Shown here one piece after another: positions 48,445 to 57,586 of a stretch of DNA of 64,000 nt. A program made the translations under genes and the position numbers. A model generated the notes under the pieces. It worked only from the letters and a program-made list of their open reading frames with translations. It was not told the DNA's origin and did no database searches. Numbering within the stretch: the first letter of the stretch is position 1; the number at the start of each line of letters is the position of its first letter. This DNA comes from Pezicula radicicola. Taxonomy: Eukaryota; Ascomycota; Leotiomycetes; Helotiales; Dermateaceae. The stretch lies in NCBI GenBank assembly GCA_003008705.1, contig PDUO01000010.1, forward strand, positions 1,178,001 through 1,242,000, given 5' to 3'.

Positions 48445-49186
48445 TTTATCTTTTCCATATATGGCTAATACAAACTTAATAGTCTTTCCTGAAAAGTTTT
48501 GATGACTGCTGTTAGAAAGACACGAGAAACTAGGTGTAATTTTTCTTTTCTTTATAATAAGAGCCAAGATTCCTTACGGCAATTCTGGAAGAATGCGGAG
48601 GTGGTTAGTGGGGTGAGTGACTACCGGTGATTGACTACCGGTGACTGCTCAAATTTTCAAATCGCGATGGTGCAGGGCATCTGAGGCGGCGGGGGGAGGG
48701 TCCACTGTTATTGCCAAGCTTGTTATGTGCAAATATTTTGACTCGCTTAAATAATGGTGAAATAATAGTACAATAATAGTGAATGCCTGAAAATGACCTA
48801 TGGGATAGGGGAAGCGATAGGCGAGCTCTGTTGGTAGCTACAGTGGGTTACCATAAGTCTGTGCTCCTACCCTATTTTACACCAAAACTCATACCTAACA
48901 CTTCAAAGGTTTATAGTAAAGAAGGAATAATTAATTAAAGCCTTTATACTAGACTTATTTATTCGATAGTTAAATATATTTTTCTATCTCTATATTAAAA
49001 TTATAAGAAACTAGGATTAATTAATAGGGATTAGAAGTAAGAGGAGTATAGAATTTACCTTATATAATCTACTTAGTTTAAGTAATTCTTTTAATTTACT
49101 TAGTAACTTTTTTAATAACTTTTCTTTTTATAGAATTATAATTAAAGTTAAATAATAAATACTTTAAGTAATATTTATTAGATGAC
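48445..49186. other. AT-rich patch, possibly decayed repeat
   Basis: From about 48880 to 49185 the sequence becomes very AT-rich and poor in CpG (TTAATTAA, TATATA runs), unlike the adjacent genes. This looks like a repeat altered by RIP-like mutation. A direct pair GGTGACTACCGGTGA-like lies at about 48610-48640. No gene. Confidence 0.45.
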
Positions 49187-49577
49187 TCAGTGCTTTGCAG
49201 GTCGAGGCCCGATATAATCATATACCAGTCTCAGCTTCTCGACCTCTTCTCCTTTCTTCACCACGATATGCCTAGTATGAAACCTCGTTCCCGCGATCTC
49301 CTCAAACCCGAAAGTCAGATGCGTTACTAAACCGACATCCACATGTTCTGTCATCATGTGAATAAGCCCCTTCGTGCCCTCCTCAAAACCCTGTGCCAGA
49401 AACTCATCAACCTCATCAAGCTCCTCGGCCGCGGCCCAACGCATCCGCTCCAATTCTACGACAATGGTTAGTATGTGAGATACTAAAGTGAGTGGGGATC
49501 GAACAGTCTGATGGGAGAATTACCATGGCATATTGGTCATTGAGGTTCTCGAGTGTGATATTTACTGGAGTAGCCAT
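49187..49577 (-). CDS. Shortened lipocalin-like protein (probable internal deletion)
   Basis: Two exons (minus): 49524-49577 and 49187-49447 (phase 0, TACTAAC branch, acceptor GGAG); 104 aa. The N-terminus MATPVNITLENLNDQYAM and the end HIVVKKGEEVEKLRLVYDYI fit a fungal lipocalin-like family that is usually 150-190 aa. The middle strands of that family (a GIGWLTRKA-type segment, from memory) are missing; the join falls at the intron. It lies beside transposons. It may be a broken gene; the acceptor site is weak and the model is tentative. Family assignment is from memory of sequence style and should be treated as moderate. Confidence 0.45.
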
Positions 49578-49964
49578 GTTTCAGACTGTGAACTTTTTTA
49601 TCTCTATGTTTTGTCGTTTGGATATTGGGGCCTATTACGTGTGGTAACATCGTTGAAGGACTCGAATTTCTATTCAAACGACGAAGGAAAGAAAGACTTC
49701 GGGATTTTTTATTAACTCCCGTATGGTTTAAAACTCCCCAGCCTTGTTACTCAGGTTACTCAGGCAAGAAGCACCAATTTCGGTAGCCTTGTTGGAGTTA
49801 TTTACTTGTCATTTTTTTATAAGAGTAATTGTTTAGGTGCTATCCAACCTAGAAACTCCCGTGTGTACTACCATCAGGACCGAAAGATTGTAATTGCAAG
49901 GGTATTCGTCCGAGGGATCAACCAATGGTCTGACCTGAAAATCACCTGTTCTAACCAAAAAAAA
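49578..49964. other. Intergenic, upstream of transposon
   Basis: 387 bp, AT-rich, with a small direct repeat of GTTACTCAG. No gene. Confidence 0.5.
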
Positions 49965-51190
49965 AAGTCGGCTGTCGTGCTGCTTTAAAAGTGACCTCCC
50001 CTCTCTCAAACTCCAACATTATGACAGAATCAGAATCAACTATTACCGTCCCTACGCCAAAAACACCCACTCACATAGCTTCTAGGGATGACAGACTACG
50101 AATACAAACCCTATATTACGACGCAGGATGGACAGTAGACAACATACTCCTCTCCAACCCACGAATCACGCGCAGACAGATCTACTATGCTCTTGACAAT
50201 AGGCCAACTCCTCAGCATTCTACCGTCGTGCACGCCTTACTTGATACACCGCACCGCAAATTCCTCATTCAATGGGTTACGCAAAGCTCCTTTACACGCG
50301 ATATCCCTTGGGCAGAGCTACCCAAATGGTTGGAATGGGACAGTTGGTGTGGCAGGAAGGCTATAAGGGCAGCATTTAAGAGGGAGGGATACACAAGAGT
50401 AGTAAGGAGGAGGAAGTCACCCATTTCTGAGAAGAACCGCATTTTGCGGCTTGCCTGGGCATACGAGCACAAGAATTGGACCTTGGATCAGTGGGATGCA
50501 ATCCTTTGGAGTGATGAGAGCTGGGTGCAGCCTGGATACCACAAGAGGCAATGGTGCACAAGGAAGATCGGGCGTTCAGAGCTCTTCATTCCTGATTGTG
50601 TCTCTCACAAATGGCAGAGGAAGATTGGATGGATGTTTTGGGGCTGTATGAGTGGAAAGTACGGCAAGGGTAGTGGATTGTTTTGGGAGAAGGCTTGGGG
50701 GACAATCACTCAGGAGTACTATTGCGAGCATACCTATCCTGTTATTTGGAATTACCTCTACAACTCCTTGGATCCACACCCAGGGCTGTCTTTCCAGCAA
50801 GATGGAGGACCAGGGCATAATGCAGCATATACCTTGGCATATATGGCTAATAGGGGAGTTGTGCCTATCTTCCATTGTCCATTCTCACCAGATTTATCTC
50901 CTATTGAGTCTCTTTGGGACAGAATGAAGGACATCTTGCAAGCACTCCACCCTGAAGTCCATAGGAATTCTAAGAGGCTTAGAGCAGCTGTTTTAGAGGC
51001 TTGGGAGGCCATTACAGACGCAGAAGTCAGGGATTTGGTGCATACAATGCACCAGCGCTGTTTAGATGTAATTGAAGCCCATGGAATGTACACAAAGTGG
51101 TAGAATAGTCTGAATAGCTTCAATTTATTTGGCATCTAACAAATCTGACAAATGGAGTGATTTTAAAAGCAGCGTGTTGTGGCAAATTTA
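49965..51190 (+). mobile_element. Tc1/mariner element with intact transposase
   Basis: About 1.2 kb around one uninterrupted transposase gene. Imperfect inverted repeats lie just outside the gene: left 49971-49998 (core GCTGCTTTAAAAGTGACC) and right 51154-51183 (reverse complement core GCTGCTTTTAAAATCAC). Outer ends are not precisely defined; the expected TA target duplication could not be fixed. The edges given are approximate. Confidence 0.65.
50021..51103 (+). CDS. Tc1/mariner transposase (DD34E)
   Basis: Single exon, 360 aa from the first ATG. The N-terminal region has a helix-turn-helix (YYDAGWTVDNILLSNPRITR) expected to bind the inverted repeats. The catalytic triad is visible: first Asp in LWSDESWVQ, second in QQDGGPGHN and Glu in FSPDLSPIESLWDRMK. 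There are 34 residues between the second Asp and Glu, so DD34E. WxFWGCMSG and the PFSPDLSPIE box are also typical. The frame has no stop or frameshift, so the transposase may be functional; it is not part of the surrounding gene network. Confidence 0.93.
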   Translation: MTESESTITVPTPKTPTHIASRDDRLRIQTLYYDAGWTVDNILLSNPRITRRQIYYALDNRPTPQHSTVVHALLDTPHRKFLIQWVTQSSFTRDIPWAELPKWLEWDSWCGRKAIRAAFKREGYTRVVRRRKSPISEKNRILRLAWAYEHKNWTLDQWDAILWSDESWVQPGYHKRQWCTRKIGRSELFIPDCVSHKWQRKIGWMFWGCMSGKYGKGSGLFWEKAWGTITQEYYCEHTYPVIWNYLYNSLDPHPGLSFQQDGGPGHNAAYTLAYMANRGVVPIFHCPFSPDLSPIESLWDRMKDILQALHPEVHRNSKRLRAAVLEAWEAITDAEVRDLVHTMHQRCLDVIEAHGMYTKW

Positions 51191-51341
51191 CAATCTTTTG
51201 GCCCTGTACGGAGTACTCGTTTTCGGGGTTTCGGGTGTCGGGGGTTTAGATAATTGGATCGGTTATGGCTTACGCTTACGCTCGGCGCTCGCTGGGCCCC
51301 TTTCCTTTCGGCTCGGAGTCGGGCGCTAACTTTAACAAGTA

Positions 51342-51791
51342 ATCGTCGGTATTCGCTTAAGCCCCTCCTAATATACGTTCGTTTTTAGTTAGGGAAAGCG
51401 AGTTGTATTGGCAAGCGAGCTGTATAATTTCGATTTTAGTAGTAATTCTATATACAAAATCAACTTTGCCTTAATTTTATAGGTAAAAATCATAAGTTTT
51501 TATATGTATATAACTATTATTTTCTAACCTTATAATATAATATATATATTTATAATAATAATTTTTTTATATAAATATAAAATATTATACTTAAATTTAT
51601 GTAAGAACTTAAATTTAAGAATTTTTATATAGAAAATAGTATAGAAATAAAGGTTCTATTCTAAAATTTCTAAAATTTCTATATAAAAAAAGGTATTTTT
51701 AGGTGTATTTTAAAATTACACAACTCGCTTACCTACGCAACTCGCTTTCCCCGCCGACTAAAAAGGAGGGGCTTAAGTGAATACCGACGAT
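51342..51791. mobile_element. 450-bp MITE with long inverted repeats and TA duplication
   Basis: The left end ATCGTCGGTATTCGCTTAAG matches the reverse complement of the right end (ATCGTCGGTATTCACTTAAG). Similarity extends about 90 bp inward with CpG to TpG-like changes, including GGAAAGCGAGTTG in both arms. The element is flanked by TA at 51340-51341 and 51792-51793, a TA target-site duplication. The centre (about 51430-51720) is extremely AT-rich. No coding capacity: a non-autonomous element of Tc1/mariner type by its target site. Confidence 0.85.
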
Positions 51792-51919
51792 TAAATGGAA
51801 GTTGTTGAATCAGAGGCATTCGAATTCCCTCATTTCCAACACAGCTAACGATCAAGTCAAACTTTGAAACCTCTTTCACAGTCCCCGGATTGTAGATTTC
51901 CAGGATCAGTAATGACGCC

Positions 51920-53123
51920 ATGTCATCCTCCTTAACCTCAAACGGTGAGATCTCACAATCCGGCACAATGAAAGCCCTCACCCACACCTCGCGCGGCCAT
52001 CCCCTCTCCGTTCTACGTCTATCTTACAACCTTCCCATCCCAAGAATTGCCAGCCCGACCGACGTCCTAGTAAGAATCTCCTACGCATCCCTCGATCCTG
52101 GAGCCTCAATGCTCATAAACGTCATCCCCATGACCTTCCGCACCAAGCCTTCAATCCCAGAAACAGATTTTTCAGGCATTGTCGTCGCAACTGGACAGGC
52201 CGTATCACCATCTAGAGAACTAATTCCTGGGGCAAAGGTTTGGGGGTCCGCGCCAATAGTGGGTATGATTTTGCATGGGAGGGGAGTGCTTGCTGAGTAT
52301 GTTGTTGTTCCAGCTGATAATGTAGTGCTGAAGCCAGATGGGATGGCGTGGGAGGAGGCAGCGGGGCTACCGGTTGTGGGGAGTGTTGCGCTGTCTGTAA
52401 TGGATCTGGCACAGGTGAAGAAGGGGGAGAAGGTACTTGTTAATGGGGCAAGTGGGGGAATTGGAAGTTTGGTTGTACAGATGGCGAAGCAAGCTGTGGG
52501 GGAAGAGGGGAGAGTGATCGCTGTTTGCTCAGGGAGTAATAGGGGTTTGGTCAAGGGGCTGGGTGCTGATGAGGTGAGATTGTGCATTCGTTCGGAAATG
52601 TAGAGTGCTAAGATAGGTTGGACTATAGGTCATTGATTACCAGGAATATGCTCCAGTCTGGAAATACTTGGGTCAGAAATTTAGAGCCGATCCATTTGAT
52701 GTTATCCTCGATTGTCGCGGTGTCCAAGAACTATTCATTCACTGCCCGACGTATTTAAGGGAAGGAAAGCCTTTCGTAACCGTTGGGCCTGCTCCTCCAG
52801 ATTACAGTTTCTTTGGGGTGTTGTATATTGTTAGCTCTATGATAAGCAATACTTTGTGGCCAAGATGGCTGGGTGGTGTGAATAGACCGTACTTGAGCGC
52901 AAGAGGGTTTCCGAGTCTGGAGCACTTCGAGAGGATTTCGAGATTGTTTGAGGGAGGGTTGAGGGTCCCGATTGACTCGATCTGGGATTTAGAGGATGCT
53001 GTGAAGGTAGGGTAACCCTATAATCTGACATCAATTTGAGGAGTTGGGTACTGACTCGTATCGCAGGCATACGAAGTTGCACTGAGTAGGCACGCGAGGG
53101 GAAAGGTTATTGTGAAAATGTAA
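51920..53123 (+). CDS. Zinc-free MDR oxidoreductase (quinone-reductase-like)
   Basis: Three exons: 51920-52573, 52629-53006, 53067-53123 (all phase 0); 362 aa. MKALTHTSRG at 51968 is an alternative start. The N-terminal GroES-like domain has YASLDPGASM and ETDFSGIVVATG. The NAD(P)-binding fold has VLVNGASGGIGSLVVQMAKQ, followed by GLGADEV and DYQEYAPVWKYLG. The C-terminus AYEVALSRHARGKVIVKM is the standard end of the medium-chain dehydrogenase/reductase family. The zinc-binding Cys/His are not visible, so it is probably an NAD(P)H-dependent reductase of quinones or enones. It lies 130 bp downstream of the MITE and next to the gene cluster; membership is possible but not shown. Confidence 0.85.
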
Positions 53124-53710
53124 CAGATTATAAAATCATATCTTCGCTCTTTCATGATATCGCTAAATGATGTTATCTCGTCTTTGTGCTTTGATACCAC
53201 AATTTCGTCTTTAGTTCAAAGGCTAACTAACTCAATATGGCATTCAAAGTGAAAATGAGTAGGAAAAGGTGCTCTGCAATGCCCGCAAACCCTTAATAGA
53301 TGACAACAAATGATTTGAAAGGTTTTCTCAGAATCAATTATTGTAGCGACCAGTAGCCTATGTGCTCGAAATCACTCCACACCATGACTGTATCGAGACT
53401 CCTCGAGTGCGGATTCCTGAAAGACTTGCGTGAACTTCATCTCAAAGACAGGTAGATACTAGCGCTAAATCTTGTCCAAGTCTACCTCAACTGTAAATTT
53501 GATTGATGGATAAACGGAGATTGTGGCATGCGCGGCCATGAATGTTTAACGTATTCATCATTTGCCATCTACATCAATCTTAAAGTTATTCTTGTGCGTA
53601 TACCGTACTAGATTTCCGTGCTGCGGTGCTTACGACTATTGCTATCCGTAACGCGACCTCATCCCTCAAACCCTCCTTCGTACAACTGGATATTGTGCTT
53701 CATACTGACT
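53124..53710. other. Intergenic between oxidoreductase and Diels-Alderase-like gene
   Basis: 590 bp, convergent 3' flanks. No gene seen. Confidence 0.55.
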
Positions 53711-55015
53711 CTACAACATGGAACTGAATAGCTTCATGACGAATGTCTTACCTCTGCCCAAAGATCCAACGCCATATACAAGCCAGATCTTCCATTTCTC
53801 GATGTACTCAGGCCAGAAAGTTTGCTCTCCATTGCCCCTCCCTTCAAACTGCAATCCACCAACTTCACCACCGACAATTCGATCGGCAAATCCAGTCATT
53901 CCAAAGCCACCACCGGCACCCATTTCGTACTGTTTAACAATGTGCAACATGTCAAATGAATACGCCTTGCCTTTAGACGGTGACACGTACTCCAAATGAT
54001 GGCCACTGCTCTTGTCCGTGTAGCTGCCATGGATCTCTCCGCCGAAGAGATCGGTAGCCAAAATGTAGTCATCCGTTTCCGACACATTGCCCAGGTTCGA
54101 ACCTACCAGAAGTTCATCGTGGTAAAACAAGTGACCTGAAACGTATCTGACCCCTTTATTTATGCGCGATACCACATTCCAGAAGATTAAGGAGTAAGGG
54201 CCTGCGTAGGCTCGCATAACCCACCAGGTCTCGCAAAGTCCTAGCCAGCCGGTAGTCGCCCAGAGACGGGTCGAGCCGCCCCTACCTGTGAAGGCAATGT
54301 GTTTACCGTTCGATAGAGTGGCATCAACCACGACCTCTGCGCTTCCGATAGGGAGGGAATAGTATAAGCCGGGAGAAAGCTCGGTAGCATTTGCGGCGCC
54401 TTCTTCCGAGCTCCAGAGCGAGCCATCAGCGTGAGCTGGAGGCGTGCTGGAGGCCATGGTGAAGCTTCCACGAATTCGCCACGAGTCGAATTTAAGCTTT
54501 GCGTACTTACTATCTTTGGTGATATGGAAAGAGTAGTACTTGTCGGTACTGTTGAAGATTCCGGCAGTAAAATCGGAGCATTCGATAATATAGGACTCTG
54601 CAACAAAGTCGAGTTCCTGGATGATTGAGCCATCCGCAAGCGTAATGAAGAACTCTACACGTAAGTTTCCTTGACCAAAGAAGCCGAAAGAAGGATCTCT
54701 TGAGAAGGCCATCAAGACTTCAGTCAAGCCTGACAAAGACATGGCATCGAACTCCCATTGTTCCCAGTTCGTGGCATTGATTCCAGGCTTGATCTTGCGG
54801 GCGTTGATGTTATCATTGGGGGACGTCGAGAAGTCATTAGGTCCATCGAGTATTTCAAAAGCAGAACTCTTGCTAACTGAACACGAATCGTCCCATTTTT
54901 CGTTAAATTCGATCGGAAATTCAGGGCTAAGGGGATATTGCGACACATATCCAAGGGTGATTCCAGAGAAGAGCGCTAGCAGAGCAAGTCGCATCGACAT
55001 GGCAAATTTCGACAT
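53711..55015 (-). CDS. Diels-Alderase-like protein (CcsF/PyiF family)
   Basis: Single exon, 434 aa. The start MSKFAMSMRLALLALFSGIT gives a signal-like hydrophobic N-terminus. The two beta-rich lipocalin-like domains of the fungal Diels-Alderase family (Fsa2, Phm7, CghA, CcsF) are suggested by ATNWEQWEFDAMS, RVEFFITLADGSII, LSPGLYYSLPIGSAEV, GGSTRLWATTGWLG, YAGPYSLIFWNVVSR and GHHLEYVSPSKGKAY. These enzymes help [4+2] cyclisation of a polyene precursor; in cytochalasan pathways they form the isoindolone. They have little sequence conservation, so the call is supported mostly by layout and by its neighbours. The promoter is shared with the enoyl reductase gene. Role inferred: cyclisation of the pyrrolinone polyene. 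Confidence 0.8.
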   Translation of the reverse strand: MSKFAMSMRLALLALFSGITLGYVSQYPLSPEFPIEFNEKWDDSCSVSKSSAFEILDGPNDFSTSPNDNINARKIKPGINATNWEQWEFDAMSLSGLTEVLMAFSRDPSFGFFGQGNLRVEFFITLADGSIIQELDFVAESYIIECSDFTAGIFNSTDKYYSFHITKDSKYAKLKFDSWRIRGSFTMASSTPPAHADGSLWSSEEGAANATELSPGLYYSLPIGSAEVVVDATLSNGKHIAFTGRGGSTRLWATTGWLGLCETWWVMRAYAGPYSLIFWNVVSRINKGVRYVSGHLFYHDELLVGSNLGNVSETDDYILATDLFGGEIHGSYTDKSSGHHLEYVSPSKGKAYSFDMLHIVKQYEMGAGGGFGMTGFADRIVGGEVGGLQFEGRGNGEQTFWPEYIEKWKIWLVYGVGSLGRGKTFVMKLFSSML

Positions 55016-55471
55016 ATTTTGGCACTCGACGTAGAGCGAGTTGCTTTCAGGTTATGTACTTAACGACGTTGACGTGGGCGTTGAGAAGAGATACCGTAGG
55101 AGCTATTACAGTATATAGGCGAGAACACAGAAGATGATGCACAAGTCTAAAAAGCCTGGGGGATTTCGGACAGCGTCAAAATTGATAATTGGTATCATCG
55201 ATTTAGTGCATAACCACTGCACTGCACAGACAGAATGTGTTTTATTTACTGTAAGTGGACAACTTATAAAGTACCGAAGTGCTTATGAAAAGTCCCGAGC
55301 CGCCAACTCGAGTGAACCCACCCCGACAGCACACCACTCAAGCCAGTCGGAACAATCGGTGTACTCTCAGCCTGAGGAAAAGCTAAAGCCAAAGGTAAGT
55401 TTCAAAATGAAATGTTCATCGTTGTTGACATGATAACCATCCTCTCTGAACTACTAGTGTCCACCACCAGA
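55016..55471. promoter_or_regulatory. Shared promoter of Diels-Alderase and enoyl reductase genes
   Basis: 456 bp between divergent starts. The right part is probably transcribed as leader of the reductase gene: a plausible leader intron runs from GTAAGT at 55395 to CTACTAG at 55457. CGG repeats (CGGAACAATCGG, about 55348-55360) may be regulator sites; this is a guess. Confidence 0.45.
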
Positions 55472-56631
55472 ATGGCGGCGAAGAGCCTCCCCGAGCTTCC
55501 CACCTCTCAACACGCAGTCGTACAGTCCAAAGATGTGGGAAGCTTTGAAATATCCACTGGTCGTCCAATACCGACCCCTTTGCCAACCGAGGTTCTGGTC
55601 AAGGTGTCGGCTGTGGCCTTGAATCATTGCGACTGGAAGATGCCAAGCAGGGTTCCATGTCCAGGTGCGGTCAATGGTGCAGACTATTCGGGGACGGTTG
55701 TACGTATAGGAGAAGTTGCAGCTCATACTTCTGGTCTCAAGGTCGGGGACCGAGTTGCAGGGGCGCAGATGGCTTCCAGCCGTCGTCGTCCATGGGCCGG
55801 CGCATACGCAGAGTATATCCGGGAGGAGGCAGACTGTTGTTGGAAAGTACCAGACAATATTTCCTGGGAGGAAGCTGCCGCAGTAGGCTGTGCAGCAAGC
55901 ATGACCTCTGCAATGGGAGTTTGGTGGTCTTTGAAGCTTACAGGAACACCCGAAATTCCGACTTCAGATTCGGAGTATGTCCTTGTGTTTGGAGGTGCCA
56001 CTGCCAGCGGCACATATGCCATACAGATATTGAAACTGTAAGTTACTATTTGTGCTATGCAAATAATTTTTTGGAACTTATGCCTATCGCCTCCTTTAGA
56101 TCTGGATACAAGGTCGTCACAACATGTTCACCTCAGAACTTTGAACTAGTGGAGTCATACGGAGCTGAAAAAGCGTTTGATTACCACTCGCCAACCTGTG
56201 GAGAGGATATACGAGCGTATACCAAGAACACCTTGTCCTATGCTCTGGATATCATAACCGAAGCTCGAACAATACGCCAGTGCTATGCTGCTATTGGGCG
56301 CGGAGGGGGAAGATACTGCGGCTTTGAGTTACTCCCAGAAGATCTAATCGCCACGATGCGAAAGTCGATCAAAGCAGATTGGGTCATCGGGCTTGAGATG
56401 ACGGGACTGGAGATTGCCCTACCAGGAGGCTATTATCGCAAGGAAAACCATGAGTTACATGTTTGGTTTGCTGAGCTGTTGAAACGGCACTCGTCCTGGC
56501 TTGAGGCAGGACTTATAAAGCCTCATCCAATTACTGTGAACAAAGGTGGGCTTCCAAACGTCATTGAGGGCATTCACGCGATGAGTCGAAAGGAGATTTC
56601 AGGTACGAAAATGGTGTATCCGCTCTATTAG
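55472..56631 (+). CDS. Trans-acting enoyl reductase (CcsC/LovC type)
   Basis: Two exons: 55472-56037 and 56100-56631; 365 aa. The start MAAKSLPELPTSQHAVVQSK was chosen; an upstream ATG at 55412 in the same frame falls inside the predicted leader intron. The MDR fold is complete: VLVKVSAVALNHCDWKMP, GADYSGTVVRIG, VPDNISWEEAAAVGC, NADPH-binding VFGGATASGTYAIQILKL, SGYKVVTTCSPQNFELVESY and KAFDYHSPTCGEDIRAYTKN. This is the LovC-like family that works in trans with highly reducing PKS modules whose own ER domain is inactive. It should reduce selected double bonds of the growing polyketide. Divergent to the Diels-Alderase gene. Confidence 0.9.
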
Positions 56632-57586
56632 AGGGTAGTAAGAAGCTCTTATGTATATCACATAATACATATCTAAATGAGAAAGCAATCCCTCAGACAA
56701 CAATGAAGTATAGTTTGGTGGTCGTTTCACTCACTCGCTAAGTTTCAATCAAACTTCTGCGAAGTCCCCTGTCCCCTAAATAATAACAAGTAACTACACC
56801 CTAGGCAAATTTGAGCATCACAATGTTGTCGTTGCCATATTCCATGATTGGGGTTATGTAATACTGGGCGAAGGAGCTCTCATTCTCAATGTGTTGTCGA
56901 CTGATTTATCCTTTGAGGTAAGAGTTGCGATGAAAGCTTTTAGCAGCTACTCCTTGCTGATCAAAAGTTGGCTATTTGGAACGCAGCTCTTTCCATCATC
57001 TTTTCTCAATCTTGTAGTGGCATTTGCATCCATATTGTCAAGCGCCGGAGTCAAGATAGAAAAACAGATGCTGCGATGCTTATTGTTGCCCATCGTTGAA
57101 TTTTGAATCGAGTAGATAAGGACAAGCGGAGAGCACATTTTTAGGAGCAACGTTTTTTCCTTTTTTCGTTCTGATTCATTTTTGATTCTCCTGGCGCTGC
57201 GTAATGCATCGAAATCTCCTGTAAGTAGATCTTCCCGTGAAAGGAACCAGAGTGCGTCACCCCTTCAAAGCATCCGGGAAGATACACACATGTCCCATTC
57301 ATCTTTTGACCCGTTAAGTAGCAGTGAAAATAGAAGAAATTTACTATTACTCTTCAAGCAGGGCAAAAATTGAAGCTGCTACTATGAAACATATGCGCAG
57401 GATGTTCCTCACCAGAAGTCAATCGATCTTGCCTATTATCACATCTGCTTTGGTCCCTGCAGAGATAGCATGGAAAGTAAGAAAATCCTGCTGGTATGAA
57501 ACATAATACAAATATACTTGATATATTCCGACTATCCCAGCAATAAAAAAGAACATGTCGCAAAGCTGCTGTACTCTGCTGTCTAT
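56632..57586. other. Intergenic inside the cluster
   Basis: 950 bp between the convergent enoyl reductase and hydrolase genes. Only short unsupported frames. Confidence 0.55.

Noticed and set aside
51191..51341. GC-rich block between the Tc1 element and the MITE, considered as part of a retroelement
   Set aside because: No LTR ends, coding trace or second copy visible in the window.
54085..54110. CCAGGTTCGAACCT resembling a tRNA B box
   Set aside because: It is inside the Diels-Alderase coding sequence and no A box or cloverleaf arms fit around it.
55134..55433. Open frame upstream of the enoyl reductase, possibly an extra N-terminal exon
   Set aside because: Joining it through the GTAAGT...CTACTAG intron puts the reductase in the wrong frame, and the right frame meets a stop. 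It is better read as leader.
57182..57506. Short plus-strand frames between the enoyl reductase and hydrolase
   Set aside because: Small, overlapping, with no domain or splice support.
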